64,000 bases of DNA from Proteiniphilum acetatigenes DSM 18083 (GTDB lineage: Bacteria > Bacteroidota > Bacteroidia > Bacteroidales > Dysgonomonadaceae), in assembly GCF_000380985.1 (NCBI RefSeq), contig NZ_KB905694.1, positions 1 through 64,000 on the forward strand. The letters run 5' to 3'. How positions within the stretch are numbered: the first letter of the stretch is position 1; each line of letters starts with the position of its first letter. The translations under genes and the position numbers were made by a program. Below are positions 45,900-55,274 of this stretch, one piece after another. The notes under the pieces were generated by a model. The model was not told where the DNA came from and searched no databases. It saw only the letters and a program-made list of their open reading frames with translations.

Positions 45900-46694
45900 T
45901 TGGTAATTAATAATAGAACAATATGGATCACAGGTGCTTCGTCGGGTATCGGTGAAGTATGCGCTTATCTCTATGCACAGAAAGGAGTCAACCTGATCCT
46001 TACGGCTACACGGGCCGATAGGTTGGCGAAAGTGCAGGCAGAGTGTATCCGGCTTGGTGCACAATGCGTAATATTACCATATGACCTGTCCGATCTGGCA
46101 CATATCGACGAGCTGACCGACAAAGCCATTACTGCTTTCGGGAAGATCGACATCGCATTTCTGAATGCCGGTATCAGTCAACGCTCCAAAATACTGGAAA
46201 CAGACGGCAAGGTAGATGAAAAGATCATGGCTGTGAACTTCTTTGCACCGGTAAAGATCAGTAAACAGCTGTTACCTGACATGATTAAAAAAGACGGAGG
46301 AACTATCGCTGTCACCACCAGTATCTCCGGGAAATTCGGCTTTCCTCTGCGATCAGCCTATGCTTCATCCAAATTTGCCCTTTATGGTTTTTTCGAAACC
46401 CTTCACGCGGAGTACTACGACCGGAATATCCGGGTAGTGATGGTCTGCCCCGGACGGGTAAAGACAAGTATCTCCTACAATGCGTTAGAAGCTGACGGTA
46501 GAAAACACGGACAAATGGATGACGGGCAGAACAGCGGTATCTCTGCGGAGAAAGCAGCAAAGAAGATCGTGAAGGCTATTGATAAACAAAAACCTGAGGT
46601 GCTCGTCGGAGGTAAAGAGTTACTGATGGTATATATCAAACGTTTTTTTCCCGGACTGGCAAGAAAAATAGTTAGAAAGATCAAAGCGACATAA
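45900..46694 (+). CDS. Short-chain dehydrogenase/reductase, probable 3-keto-base reductase
   Basis: A 264-residue SDR with the NAD(P) motif TGASSGIGE, NAG at residues 89-91 (LNAGI), catalytic S141/S143, Y154 and K158 (YASSK). It would reduce a 3-keto sulfonolipid or sphingoid base made by the upstream synthase. No ATG gives a full Rossmann fold. A TTG at 45900, just after an in-frame stop, is the only near start, and it lies in a 7-base repeat tract. A rare ATT two codons later, which would begin INNRTIW, is an alternative. Confidence 0.75.
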   Translation: MVINNRTIWITGASSGIGEVCAYLYAQKGVNLILTATRADRLAKVQAECIRLGAQCVILPYDLSDLAHIDELTDKAITAFGKIDIAFLNAGISQRSKILETDGKVDEKIMAVNFFAPVKISKQLLPDMIKKDGGTIAVTTSISGKFGFPLRSAYASSKFALYGFFETLHAEYYDRNIRVVMVCPGRVKTSISYNALEADGRKHGQMDDGQNSGISAEKAAKKIVKAIDKQKPEVLVGGKELLMVYIKRFFPGLARKIVRKIKAT

Positions 46695-46698
46695 TTGT

Positions 46699-47793
46699 AT
46701 GAAAGAGAACTACATCATTGCAGGAATCCAACAGGTAGGTATAGGAGTAGAAAAACTGTATGAAGCATGGAAATACTATATTGACCTGTTCAATATGGAT
46801 ATTCGTATTCTTGAGGACGATAAAGTTGCCGAACTGATGCTACCCTACACAGGAGGAAAACCACAACGGCGCCACGCTCTGATTGCTGTTAATATGCAGG
46901 GTGGCGGCGGTTTTGAAGTGTGGCAATACTCAGAACGGAAGCCAAAACCGCTTGACTTCACATTGAATATGGGCGATCTGGGTGTTTTGATATGCAAAGT
47001 CAAAAGCAGGGACGTTGCCCACACGTTCGAAGAATTTTCCAAAAATCCGAAAGCCCATATCCTCGGCGGACTCAACAAAAATATCGACGGAAATCAGACT
47101 TTTTATGTGAAAGACCCATATGAAAATCTGTTTCAAATCGTACAGGACGATTACATTTTTAAAGACGAAGGGCAGTCGACAGGCGGTGCGGCTGGTGTAA
47201 CTATCGGTGTGACAGATATCGATAAAGCGATGACAGTATATCGTGATATTCTGGGTTATGACAAGATTATCGCAGACGAGACAGGCATTTTTCCCGATTT
47301 CGAAGGATTGCCTTCAGGTACACAAAAATTTCGTCGTCGCTTGCTGACACACTCACAACCCAGAAAAGGAAGCCTTAGTGAACTATTCGGCCCCTCCTAT
47401 ATCGAACTGGTGCAGGCACTGGAACGTACCCCGAAAAAACTTTACGAAGGGCGTTTCTGGGGTGATCCCGGCTTTATTCAGGTTTGTTTCGATATCCGGA
47501 ATATGGATGCATTACGCAAAAAGTGTGCGGAGTTGGGGCATCCCTTTACGGTAGATACCACACAAAATATCAAGGAAGGCAACTCCTTCGATATGGGTGA
47601 TGCCGCAGGACAATTTGCCTATATTGAAGATCCGGACGGTACGTTGATCGAATTTGTGGAAACACACAAAATACCAATCGCAAAAAAATTAGGACTAAGC
47701 CTTAACCTGAAAAACAGGGATCCCGAAAAACCGCTTCCGAAATGGATGCTCGGAATGCTCCGGCTTATGCGGGTAAAATCCTCCAAAATATAG
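46699..47793 (+). CDS. Two-domain VOC-family protein (HPPD-like length)
   Basis: A 364-residue protein with two vicinal-oxygen-chelate domains (about 7-155 and 163-325), of the size of 4-hydroxyphenylpyruvate dioxygenase. Conserved turns include FYVKDPYENLFQIVQDD and IEDPDGTLIEFVETHK. The histidine that normally starts domain strands (DHxxxxV) is replaced (GIQQVGIGV and GVTIGVTD), so canonical iron binding is doubtful. It begins four bases after the SDR gene and may act with it. No substrate can be named. Confidence 0.7.
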   Translation: MKENYIIAGIQQVGIGVEKLYEAWKYYIDLFNMDIRILEDDKVAELMLPYTGGKPQRRHALIAVNMQGGGGFEVWQYSERKPKPLDFTLNMGDLGVLICKVKSRDVAHTFEEFSKNPKAHILGGLNKNIDGNQTFYVKDPYENLFQIVQDDYIFKDEGQSTGGAAGVTIGVTDIDKAMTVYRDILGYDKIIADETGIFPDFEGLPSGTQKFRRRLLTHSQPRKGSLSELFGPSYIELVQALERTPKKLYEGRFWGDPGFIQVCFDIRNMDALRKKCAELGHPFTVDTTQNIKEGNSFDMGDAAGQFAYIEDPDGTLIEFVETHKIPIAKKLGLSLNLKNRDPEKPLPKWMLGMLRLMRVKSSKI

Positions 47794-47846
47794 TAGGAAA
47801 TTCCTCCTGGACACAATTTTTTCGTCGTTTTTCAGTTATACACATA

Positions 47847-48821
47847 ATGGAAAAACGGTGTTTATTATTAACCATACTCCTGTTGCTATGCAGCCTATTA
47901 CATCTGCAGGCACAATGGGATGACCCGCCCGGTCAATACTGGGCCGTAAAGAGTTATCTCAATTCCTCGTTTGCAGGTGATACAGAGGCAATCAGCACCA
48001 CTGCCTTTTACCGTTATGCATGGAGAGGCATAGAAAATGCACCTCAACAACTTATCCTTACCGCTGATATGCCCTTTGAATTTTTCGGCAGACGCCACGG
48101 TGTCGGATTGGTGATTAATAATGAAACCGTAGGCCAACTGCGTAACTCATTACTGGCAGTACAATACAGTTTCAAAAAAGAGTTCGGTAAAGGCTTTCTG
48201 AATATGGGGCTACAAGCCGGAGTGTATGACTTGAATTTCGATGCAGGAAGCAAATATATTTTTGAAGATTCCTTACAACACGGCCGGGGGACGCTGAAAG
48301 TGGACCCGGCCGACAAACAGGTGATCGACCTGGGCGCCGGTATCTCCTGGACAGGGAAATCTGTTTTCATAGGTCTGTCGGCAATACATCTCAATCAACC
48401 CCGGTTTTATGCACATAATGACTCTCTCGGAGCTGATCTTCAAAGCGATTCTACGTTGTCGGCTATTCCCCTTTCCTATAATTTGATGGCCGGATACAAT
48501 ATTACTCTCTTTCATACGTTAGAAATACAACCGATGTTGTGGGTTCAGACCGACCTCAGCACGCTACAAGTGCAGGCTACGCTTCGCCTCGAATACAATA
48601 AAAAATTATCAGGTGGTGCATCATGGAGGATGAACGACGGATATCTGCTTTTTGCCGGAACTACCATCCGTGAAGTAGAGTTGGGATATGCCTACGGATT
48701 GCATACCAGGGGAATCGGACAAAATAGCAGGGGGAGTCATGAGCTCTACCTCCGGTATAATTTTCCGCTCGATCATTTCAAACCGAAGCGGCAACCGCAT
48801 AAGAGCATCCGGTTACTGTAA
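47847..48821 (+). CDS. PorP/SprF-family type IX secretion outer membrane protein
   Basis: A 324-residue outer-membrane barrel of the PorP/SprF family, with a signal peptide (LLLLCSLLHLQAQ) and the hallmark FYRYAWRGIENAPQQLILT region. It anchors the type IX system and docks to GldK/PorK. Start taken at the ATG at 47847, as the longer frame from 47742 overlaps the preceding gene and lacks a signal peptide at its beginning. Confidence 0.9.
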   Translation: MEKRCLLLTILLLLCSLLHLQAQWDDPPGQYWAVKSYLNSSFAGDTEAISTTAFYRYAWRGIENAPQQLILTADMPFEFFGRRHGVGLVINNETVGQLRNSLLAVQYSFKKEFGKGFLNMGLQAGVYDLNFDAGSKYIFEDSLQHGRGTLKVDPADKQVIDLGAGISWTGKSVFIGLSAIHLNQPRFYAHNDSLGADLQSDSTLSAIPLSYNLMAGYNITLFHTLEIQPMLWVQTDLSTLQVQATLRLEYNKKLSGGASWRMNDGYLLFAGTTIREVELGYAYGLHTRGIGQNSRGSHELYLRYNFPLDHFKPKRQPHKSIRLL

Positions 48822-48992
48822 AGCGGGAAAGTAGAAAGGACTGGGGAGAGGAGATGACCGGGAGACTGGGGAGATTGTGAATTCCAATCCGACATCCCAA
48901 AGTTCAAGTCTTGAATCCTGGTTCTTGACTCTTTTAGTTCAGATATTGTCACTTTTAGTTTTTCATTTTTAGCTTTTAGTTTTCTGGCAATT
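48822..48992 (+). repeat. Modular leader tract before gldK
   Basis: Starts at the porP stop with GCGGGAAAGTAGAAAGGACTG, contains GACTGGGGAGA twice (a weaker G-rich block), then TCAAGTCTTGAATCCTGG, then CACTTTTAGTTTTTCATTTT and a final CTTTTAGTTTTC before the gldK ATG. Order as in the fmt and psd leaders. Confidence 0.6.
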
Positions 48993-50411
48993 ATGAGAAG
49001 ATATATCTTATTTGGGCTGTTACTGATAGTGATCGTCTCTTGTGGAAGACGGGGGATCGGGAGCAGTATCGGCGGTGAACTGACCGGCGTCCCTGCAGGC
49101 AAAGTGTGGGGGGAACCCACACCATACAATATGGTATTGGTGTCACGGGGAGCTTATATCATGGGGCCGGGAGAGATCGATTCTCTTTGGGGATTCTCGA
49201 TACCTACCCGCGGCGTATCAGTGGATAATTTTTGGATGGACGAAACGGAGATCACTAACTCCCAATACAAACAGTTTGTTTACTGGGTACGGGATTCCAT
49301 CATCCGAGAACGGCTGGCAGACCCGGCCTACGCCGGCGATGACTTTTACAAGATCACTGAGGATGAATATGGTGATCCTGTCACCCCCCGGTTGAACTGG
49401 AGGATTCCCATCCCCTGGACAAGAAATACCGAAGAGGAAGAGGCTGCCATCAACAGTGTTTATACCACACATCCCATCACAGGAGAAAAAATGCTGGATG
49501 CCCGCCAGATGAATTTTCGTTACGAGTGGTTTGATGCTGCGGAAGCGGCCAGACGACAGCACCGACTGAATCCCGCAGAGAGGACATTGAACAGTGACAT
49601 CATCATCGATCCGAATGAAATCATCATAATATCGAAAGATACAGCTTATATTGCTTCCGACGGCCGAATTGTTAACGAAACCGTCACCCGCCCTCTGAGC
49701 AGCCTTTACGACTTCGTACACACACGTATCGTCAATATATACCCCGATACCACCTGCTGGGTGAATGATTTTCCGAACGCGGATAATGAACGCTATTTAC
49801 GCAATTATTTTTCCCATTCCGCCTACGCACACCACCCGGTAGTAGGAGTTTCATGGGAACAGGCGACTGCTTTCTGCGAGTGGCGTACCCTCTTTCTGCG
49901 CAGGAGTATTAACAGGGAAGGAGTGACGATAGAAAAATATCGTCTCCCTACCGAAGCGGAATGGGAAATGGCAGCACGGAATGCCAATTCCGACAACCGA
50001 TACCCGTGGGATTCCGATGCTACAACAAGTGAAAGCGGCTGTTTCCAGGCCAACTTCAAACCGGGCGACGGAGCCTATGGTGCCGATAACCACCTTATTC
50101 CCGCTAAAGTAAGAAGCTTTAAGCCTAATAATTCAGGATTGTATGATATGGCCGGGAATGTGGCGGAATGGACTTCTACAGCCTACACCGAGTCGGGGAA
50201 TGAACTGATGGGTGACCTGAACCCTGAATACAGCTATAATGCCGCTACCGAAGATCCCTATGCATTGAAACGAAAAGTAGTGAAAGGAGGTTCATGGAAA
50301 GATATCTCTACCTTTATCCGGTCGGATATGCGCGACAACGAACACCAGAACCGTGGACGTTCCTATATCGGATTTCGTTGCGTAAGGACGCAGGTCAGCT
50401 CGGGGAAATAA
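48993..50411 (+). CDS. gldK: GldK/PorK lipoprotein of the type IX secretion system
   Basis: A 472-residue lipoprotein (lipobox VSCG, C17) with a formylglycine-generating-enzyme-like (SUMF1) domain, ending in GSWKDISTFIRSDMRDNE and the final IGFRCVR. GldK forms the periplasmic ring with GldN under the outer membrane. It lies between the porP-like gene and gldL, the usual order. Confidence 0.96.
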   Translation: MRRYILFGLLLIVIVSCGRRGIGSSIGGELTGVPAGKVWGEPTPYNMVLVSRGAYIMGPGEIDSLWGFSIPTRGVSVDNFWMDETEITNSQYKQFVYWVRDSIIRERLADPAYAGDDFYKITEDEYGDPVTPRLNWRIPIPWTRNTEEEEAAINSVYTTHPITGEKMLDARQMNFRYEWFDAAEAARRQHRLNPAERTLNSDIIIDPNEIIIISKDTAYIASDGRIVNETVTRPLSSLYDFVHTRIVNIYPDTTCWVNDFPNADNERYLRNYFSHSAYAHHPVVGVSWEQATAFCEWRTLFLRRSINREGVTIEKYRLPTEAEWEMAARNANSDNRYPWDSDATTSESGCFQANFKPGDGAYGADNHLIPAKVRSFKPNNSGLYDMAGNVAEWTSTAYTESGNELMGDLNPEYSYNAATEDPYALKRKVVKGGSWKDISTFIRSDMRDNEHQNRGRSYIGFRCVRTQVSSGK

Positions 50412-50509
50412 ATTCAAAATTTCAAATTCAATATTTAAGATTTGTACAATTCCTATTCATCGGTAATTAGTAATTAGTAATTAGTAATTAGTAATTGATA
50501 ATTAAAAAA
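50412..50509 (+). repeat. Modular leader tract before gldL
   Basis: First half AAATTCAAAATTTCAAATTC reads as the reverse complement of the usual CTTGAATCTTAAAT type block, the exception to the sense-strand rule. Second half is GTAATTA repeated five times with a 7-base period, then the gldL ATG at 50510. Confidence 0.55.
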
Positions 50510-51265
50510 ATGAACGCCTACAAAAGATATAAAAACAGACTTGAACGGTTTCTGCAAACCGAGCGGGGGAAACGGTTCATCAACTTTGCCTATAGTTTCG
50601 GAGCTGCCATCGTGATACTCGGTGCGATGTTTAAACTGCTCCACTTTCCCTTCGGCAATGAGATGCTCTTTATCGGGATGGTCACCGAATGTATCGTCTT
50701 TATCCTCTCGGCGTTCGACTCACCGATACGCGATTACAGGTGGGAGCAGGTATTCCCGGCGCTCTCTTCCGTAAACTCTGAAGAGGATCCCGGTTTTAAC
50801 GCTGCTATAGCACAACAGACACCACCATCCGCTCGCGAAACGGTTTCCGTTTCCGCTACGCACAATTTTACACCGCAGCACTCCGAAGTATCTACAGCTC
50901 CCCACATCCATCCGGCAAGTTCTCCCGGCGAACCGGGGTATGAAATCCCTCACAATCTCTCGGCACACACCGAAGAATACGGAAAACAGATGGAAAACCT
51001 TAATCGTACATTGTCAGGACTCAACTCCATCTACGAGATACAGCTCAAAAGTGTCAGCAGCCAGATCGGCGCCATCGAGCAGATCAATCAGGGGCTGGCC
51101 CGCCTCAGAACTATGTATGGCGATACACTCCCCGACGGATCAGTTATTAAAGCAGAAACAGAGAAAATGGCGGATCAGCTCAGAGAACTGAACGAAGTCT
51201 ATGCGCGTATGCTGAATGCTATGACAGTCAATAAACAGAACAATCCCGGTAACCCCCACATATAA
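50510..51265 (+). CDS. gldL: GldL/PorL inner-membrane motor subunit
   Basis: A 251-residue inner membrane protein with two helices (about 27-47 and 52-72) that hold the proton-responsive glutamate region, followed by a long cytoplasmic coiled coil (NLNRTLSGLNSIYEIQLKS). GldL and GldM form the rotary motor of the type IX system. Start at the ATG at 50510; the open frame upstream is a TTG in the repeat tract. Confidence 0.95.
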   Translation: MNAYKRYKNRLERFLQTERGKRFINFAYSFGAAIVILGAMFKLLHFPFGNEMLFIGMVTECIVFILSAFDSPIRDYRWEQVFPALSSVNSEEDPGFNAAIAQQTPPSARETVSVSATHNFTPQHSEVSTAPHIHPASSPGEPGYEIPHNLSAHTEEYGKQMENLNRTLSGLNSIYEIQLKSVSSQIGAIEQINQGLARLRTMYGDTLPDGSVIKAETEKMADQLRELNEVYARMLNAMTVNKQNNPGNPHI

Positions 51266-51273
51266 TCCCATCC

Positions 51274-52824
51274 ATGGCAGTCAACAGTCCCAATTCCCCC
51301 CGTCAGAAAATGATCAACCTGATGTATCTGGTATTCATTGCAATGCTGGCGTTGAACGTATCGGTCGAAGTACTCGACGGATTCGAAATGGTGGATAATA
51401 GTCTGGGAAATTCATCCGGTACGATGCTGGAACGCAACAGGCTAATCATGGATGAATTAACGGCCTACCATGCACAAAACCCGGAAAAGGCCGGTGAGTG
51501 GTTCCGGAAAGGAGTGCAGGTGCGCACCATGAGCGATTCGCTGACAAGGTATATTGGAGAACTGAAACTGCGTATGGTGCGTGAAGCTGACGGAAGAAAA
51601 GCAGATATCAATAACATCAAACACAAAGACGATCTGGAAGCCGCTTCGGTGGTTATGCTCTCCCCCGTAAATGGTGAAGGAAGAAAATTCAGGAATACAA
51701 TCGATACCTACCGCGACTCAGTAACGCAACTCGTAACAGATCCCGCCCGCCGGGCAATTATCGAAAAAAATCTCAGCACACAACCACGGTCAGCCAATAA
51801 AAGCTGGGAAGCCTCTCTTTTTGAACAAATGCCGCTGGCTGCAGCTATCACCATGCTTACCAAGATAGAGAATGATATCCGTTCATCGGAAGGAGAAGCA
51901 CTCTCCAATATCCTGCACAATGTGGATATTGGCGATTTTCGTGTAAACCGGCTGAATGCCTATATCATCCCCGAGTCCGATATCGTCATCCAAGGTGGTT
52001 CCTATAATGCCCGTATTGTACTCTCGGCAGAAGACTCTACCCGGCAACCTCTTATTATGGTCAACGGGGAGATTCTCGACACAGAAGAAAACGGATCCTT
52101 TTCCGTCCGGGCCGACCGTACCGGAACATTCCCGGTAGAAGGATATTTAGAAATGACCGGCAGTGAGGGTAGCGTGACCCGTCGCCCGTTTGCGGGCAGC
52201 TACACTGTGATTGAACCGATCGCTACCATCGCTCCTACCCTGATGAATGTATTGTATGCCGGCATCGACAACGAGATCGGCATTTCCGTACCCGGTATCG
52301 CTCCGCAGGATGTCAGTGCGACTATCACCAACGGCACCCTCAGCCGTCGGGGAAATATGTGGATTGCCCGTCCCTCGGCCATAGGACAGGATGTCACAAT
52401 ATCGGTATCGGCCCGTACCACGGGTGGAGATGTTCGGCGAGTGGCCGTTAAAGAGTTCAGGGTACGTGCGCTCCCCGATCCCACTCCATATATTGAATAC
52501 AGTGATGCGAACGGAAATCCGGTAATGTTCAGGGGAGGTGGATTACAGAAAGCGGCTTTAATGAATGCCAGCGGGATAAATGCAGCTATCGACGACGGCA
52601 TCCTTTCCATTCCGTTCCGGGTAATCAGTTTCCGTACTGTCTTTTTCGATTCCATGGGAAATGCTATTCCCGAAGTTTCCGATGGGAACCGTTTCTCTGA
52701 TAGGCAGAAAGAGCAGATCAGACGTCTTGCACGAGGCAGTTATTTCTATATTTCGGGTGTACGGGCTGCCGGTCCCGACGGCACTGAACGGGAGATTGCA
52801 GTGATGGAGGTAAGGCTGATGTGA
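51274..52824 (+). CDS. gldM: GldM/PorM periplasmic motor subunit
   Basis: A 516-residue protein with one N-terminal membrane helix (MINLMYLVFIAMLALN) and four periplasmic domains (about 60 to 516). It couples the GldL motor to the GldKN ring. Eight bases after gldL. Confidence 0.96.
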   Translation: MAVNSPNSPRQKMINLMYLVFIAMLALNVSVEVLDGFEMVDNSLGNSSGTMLERNRLIMDELTAYHAQNPEKAGEWFRKGVQVRTMSDSLTRYIGELKLRMVREADGRKADINNIKHKDDLEAASVVMLSPVNGEGRKFRNTIDTYRDSVTQLVTDPARRAIIEKNLSTQPRSANKSWEASLFEQMPLAAAITMLTKIENDIRSSEGEALSNILHNVDIGDFRVNRLNAYIIPESDIVIQGGSYNARIVLSAEDSTRQPLIMVNGEILDTEENGSFSVRADRTGTFPVEGYLEMTGSEGSVTRRPFAGSYTVIEPIATIAPTLMNVLYAGIDNEIGISVPGIAPQDVSATITNGTLSRRGNMWIARPSAIGQDVTISVSARTTGGDVRRVAVKEFRVRALPDPTPYIEYSDANGNPVMFRGGGLQKAALMNASGINAAIDDGILSIPFRVISFRTVFFDSMGNAIPEVSDGNRFSDRQKEQIRRLARGSYFYISGVRAAGPDGTEREIAVMEVRLM

Positions 52825-52929
52825 TAATTTAATAATTTCATGATTATGAATTAAAAAACGACGTAGTCAAATTTTATAATCTTGGTTCTTGAATCTGGAA
52901 TTTTGAATTTTGAATTTGAAATAAAAAGA
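52825..52929 (+). repeat. Modular leader tract before gldN
   Basis: GTGATAATTTAATAATTTC, then AATCTTGGTTCTTGAATC, then GAATTTTGAATTTTGAATTT with a 9-base duplication, and the gldN ATG at 52930. Confidence 0.55.
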
Positions 52930-53898
52930 ATGCAAACAAAACGATTACTTATATTCATTCTGTTGACAGTAGGAGTTACTACCCTTTCCGCCCAAGAGAC
53001 AGCGAGGGAGAGAATAGAACGGCGGCAGAGCACAGTGCAGCAACAGGCTACCGGCACGAACGTCCGCATAGAGCAGCAGAACCGCCGCAGTGAGGAAAGT
53101 ATACAAAATGCCAAATGGTCTCGTATTATCTACCGCTATCTCGACCTCACCAAAGAGGCCAATGCCCCACTCTATTATCCGGTCACTCCCGTAGATGGAA
53201 GAATAAGTCTCTTTACTATGTTATTTAATCTACTGCAGGAAGAAACCATTCCTGCTTATGAGTACTTAGACGGACGGGAAGAATTCACAGAGGAATACCG
53301 GGTCAATTTTCAGGAATTGCTGGATCGGTTTGGGATTTACTATGAAACATCCGACGGAAAGATCGTAGTCAACGATGTCGATATCCCCGGTAATGAGGTA
53401 GAAGGTTATTTTGTGAAAGAGGCCTACTATTTCGATACAGGCAATTCCTCTTTCAGGGTTAGGCCGCTCGCCATCTGCCCCGTTTTGCAGCGCCGGGACG
53501 ATTATGGTGCCACCACCCGCTATCCGCTCTTCTGGATCCCCTACGAGGAGATAGTCCCTTATGCACGACGGATACCGGTCATGGGGTCATCGCTCAACAA
53601 CAGTATGAGCGGTAGCATCGATGATTTTTTCCGCATGAGAAAATATAACGGGGAGATTTATAAAGCGCAAAATCCGCGAAACCTTGCTATCTCGCAATAT
53701 ACCTCCACTCCCGAAGAAATGAAGGCTGAACAGGCAAGATTAGAACAGGAACTGATCGATTTCGAAAAGAATCTCTGGAAGCAGGAAAACCACTCTGTTG
53801 TCCCTCAACAGCAGAAAGTAAACCGTCGGAGCAAAAGAAGATCTCCGGCAACTTCATCCGGCACGGCTTCTATCTCCATGCGGGACAGGAGATATTAA
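52930..53898 (+). CDS. gldN: GldN/PorN type IX secretion ring protein
   Basis: A 322-residue secreted protein: signal peptide (LLTVGVTTLSAQ), then the GldN family region with WSRIIYRYLDLTKEANAPLY and LFTMLFNLLQE. It forms the periplasmic ring with GldK. Start at the ATG at 52930; upstream codons belong to the repeat tract. It ends the porP-gldKLMN cluster and faces the convergent ugd gene. Confidence 0.95.
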   Translation: MQTKRLLIFILLTVGVTTLSAQETARERIERRQSTVQQQATGTNVRIEQQNRRSEESIQNAKWSRIIYRYLDLTKEANAPLYYPVTPVDGRISLFTMLFNLLQEETIPAYEYLDGREEFTEEYRVNFQELLDRFGIYYETSDGKIVVNDVDIPGNEVEGYFVKEAYYFDTGNSSFRVRPLAICPVLQRRDDYGATTRYPLFWIPYEEIVPYARRIPVMGSSLNNSMSGSIDDFFRMRKYNGEIYKAQNPRNLAISQYTSTPEEMKAEQARLEQELIDFEKNLWKQENHSVVPQQQKVNRRSKRRSPATSSGTASISMRDRRY

Positions 53899-53957
53899 TA
53901 TTCATCGGGAGAAAAGCCAGCCTTTCCTGTGCGTTAGGTGAGATGTTACAGATATCA

Positions 53958-55274
53958 CTATTGCCCGATACCGCTATAAGCAAAACCGTAAGAGGCAAGC
54001 TCTTCCATATTGTAGATATTTCTCCCGTCGATCACAACATGATTGTTCATGATCTTCTTCAGGATACTCCAGTTGGGGAGCCGGAATTCTTTCCATTCAG
54101 TAGGTACTATCAACGCATCAGCGCCATTGGCGGCATCATAAATATCGGTAGCATAATAGATGGAATCGTTCAGGTAATAACGGGCTTCCTGCATTGCCGC
54201 GGGATCATAAGCCCGCACAGATACACCTGCCTCCCGCAGGCTTTTGATCAGGGTGAGTGACGGTGCTTCACGCATATCGTCGGTTTCCGGCTTAAACGAC
54301 AATCCCCATACAGCTGCGGTCTTCCCTTCCATTTCGCCGTTAAAATGATGTTTAAATTTTTGAAACAGGATATCTTTCTGACGATTATTCACTTCTTCGA
54401 CTGCCTTCAAAACGTTCATCTCATATCCGGCATCTTCCGCCACCTTAATCAACGCACGAATATCCTTGGGAAAACAGCTACCTCCATAACCGCAACCAGG
54501 ATAAAGGAAACTTCTGCCAATCCGGGAATCGCTGCCCATACCACGGCGTACCATATTCACGTCGGCTCCTACCCTCTCACACAGATTGGCGATATCATTC
54601 ATAAAACTGATACGTGTAGCCAGCATAGCGTTGGACGCATACTTGGTCATCTCCGACGAGAGGATATCCATAAAGATAACCCGGAAATTATTCAGCACGA
54701 AAGGACGGTAAAGTTTAGTCATCAAGTTTTTTGCTTCTTCGCTTTCCACTCCCACAATCACCCGATCGGGGCTCATAAAGTCGTTCACAGCCGCACCTTC
54801 CTTCAGAAATTCGGGATTGGAGGCCACATCAAATTGCAGATCTGTCAATCCCCGTTCATCAAGTCGTTTTCTCACCAGATCCCTGATACGATATGAAGTT
54901 CCAACGGGAACAGTACTTTTGGTGACAATCAACAAGGATTTGGACATGTGCTCGGCAATAGTATTTGCCACTGTCATCACATAAGAAAGATCGGCCGTTC
55001 CGTCTTCGTCGGAGGGAGTACCCACTGCGATGAACACAATTTCCATATCGTTCAGTATGGCCGACAAATCGGTCGAGAAATGAAGACGGTCCGCTTCATA
55101 GTTGCGCACCACAATATTCTTTAACCCTGGTTCGTAGATAGGTATGATCCCTTTTTTCAACCTCTCAATCTTTTCTCTGTCGATATCCACACAGGTCACA
55201 TCGACACCCATCTCAGAAAAGCAGGCTCCTGAAACTAAACCTACATAACCTGTTCCTACAATAGCTATTTTCAT
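53958..55274 (-). CDS. ugd: UDP-glucose 6-dehydrogenase
   Basis: Oxidises UDP-glucose to UDP-glucuronate for surface polysaccharide. The 438-residue protein has GTGYVGLVSGACFSEMG (NAD site), the catalytic cysteine in PGCGYGGSCFPKD and the C-terminal UDP-binding domain. UDP-mannose or related dehydrogenases look alike, so substrate is probable, not certain. It lies convergent to gldN. Confidence 0.9.
   Translation of the reverse strand: MKIAIVGTGYVGLVSGACFSEMGVDVTCVDIDREKIERLKKGIIPIYEPGLKNIVVRNYEADRLHFSTDLSAILNDMEIVFIAVGTPSDEDGTADLSYVMTVANTIAEHMSKSLLIVTKSTVPVGTSYRIRDLVRKRLDERGLTDLQFDVASNPEFLKEGAAVNDFMSPDRVIVGVESEEAKNLMTKLYRPFVLNNFRVIFMDILSSEMTKYASNAMLATRISFMNDIANLCERVGADVNMVRRGMGSDSRIGRSFLYPGCGYGGSCFPKDIRALIKVAEDAGYEMNVLKAVEEVNNRQKDILFQKFKHHFNGEMEGKTAAVWGLSFKPETDDMREAPSLTLIKSLREAGVSVRAYDPAAMQEARYYLNDSIYYATDIYDAANGADALIVPTEWKEFRLPNWSILKKIMNNHVVIDGRNIYNMEELASYGFAYSGIGQ

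Noticed and set aside
50461-50505. Five GTAATTA units as an origin iteron or CRISPR
   Set aside because: No spacers, no replication gene nearby, and the same repeats occur in other leaders.
53899-53957. Terminator between gldN and ugd
   Set aside because: Only a weak GAAA/CTTTC pairing without a T-run; not supported.
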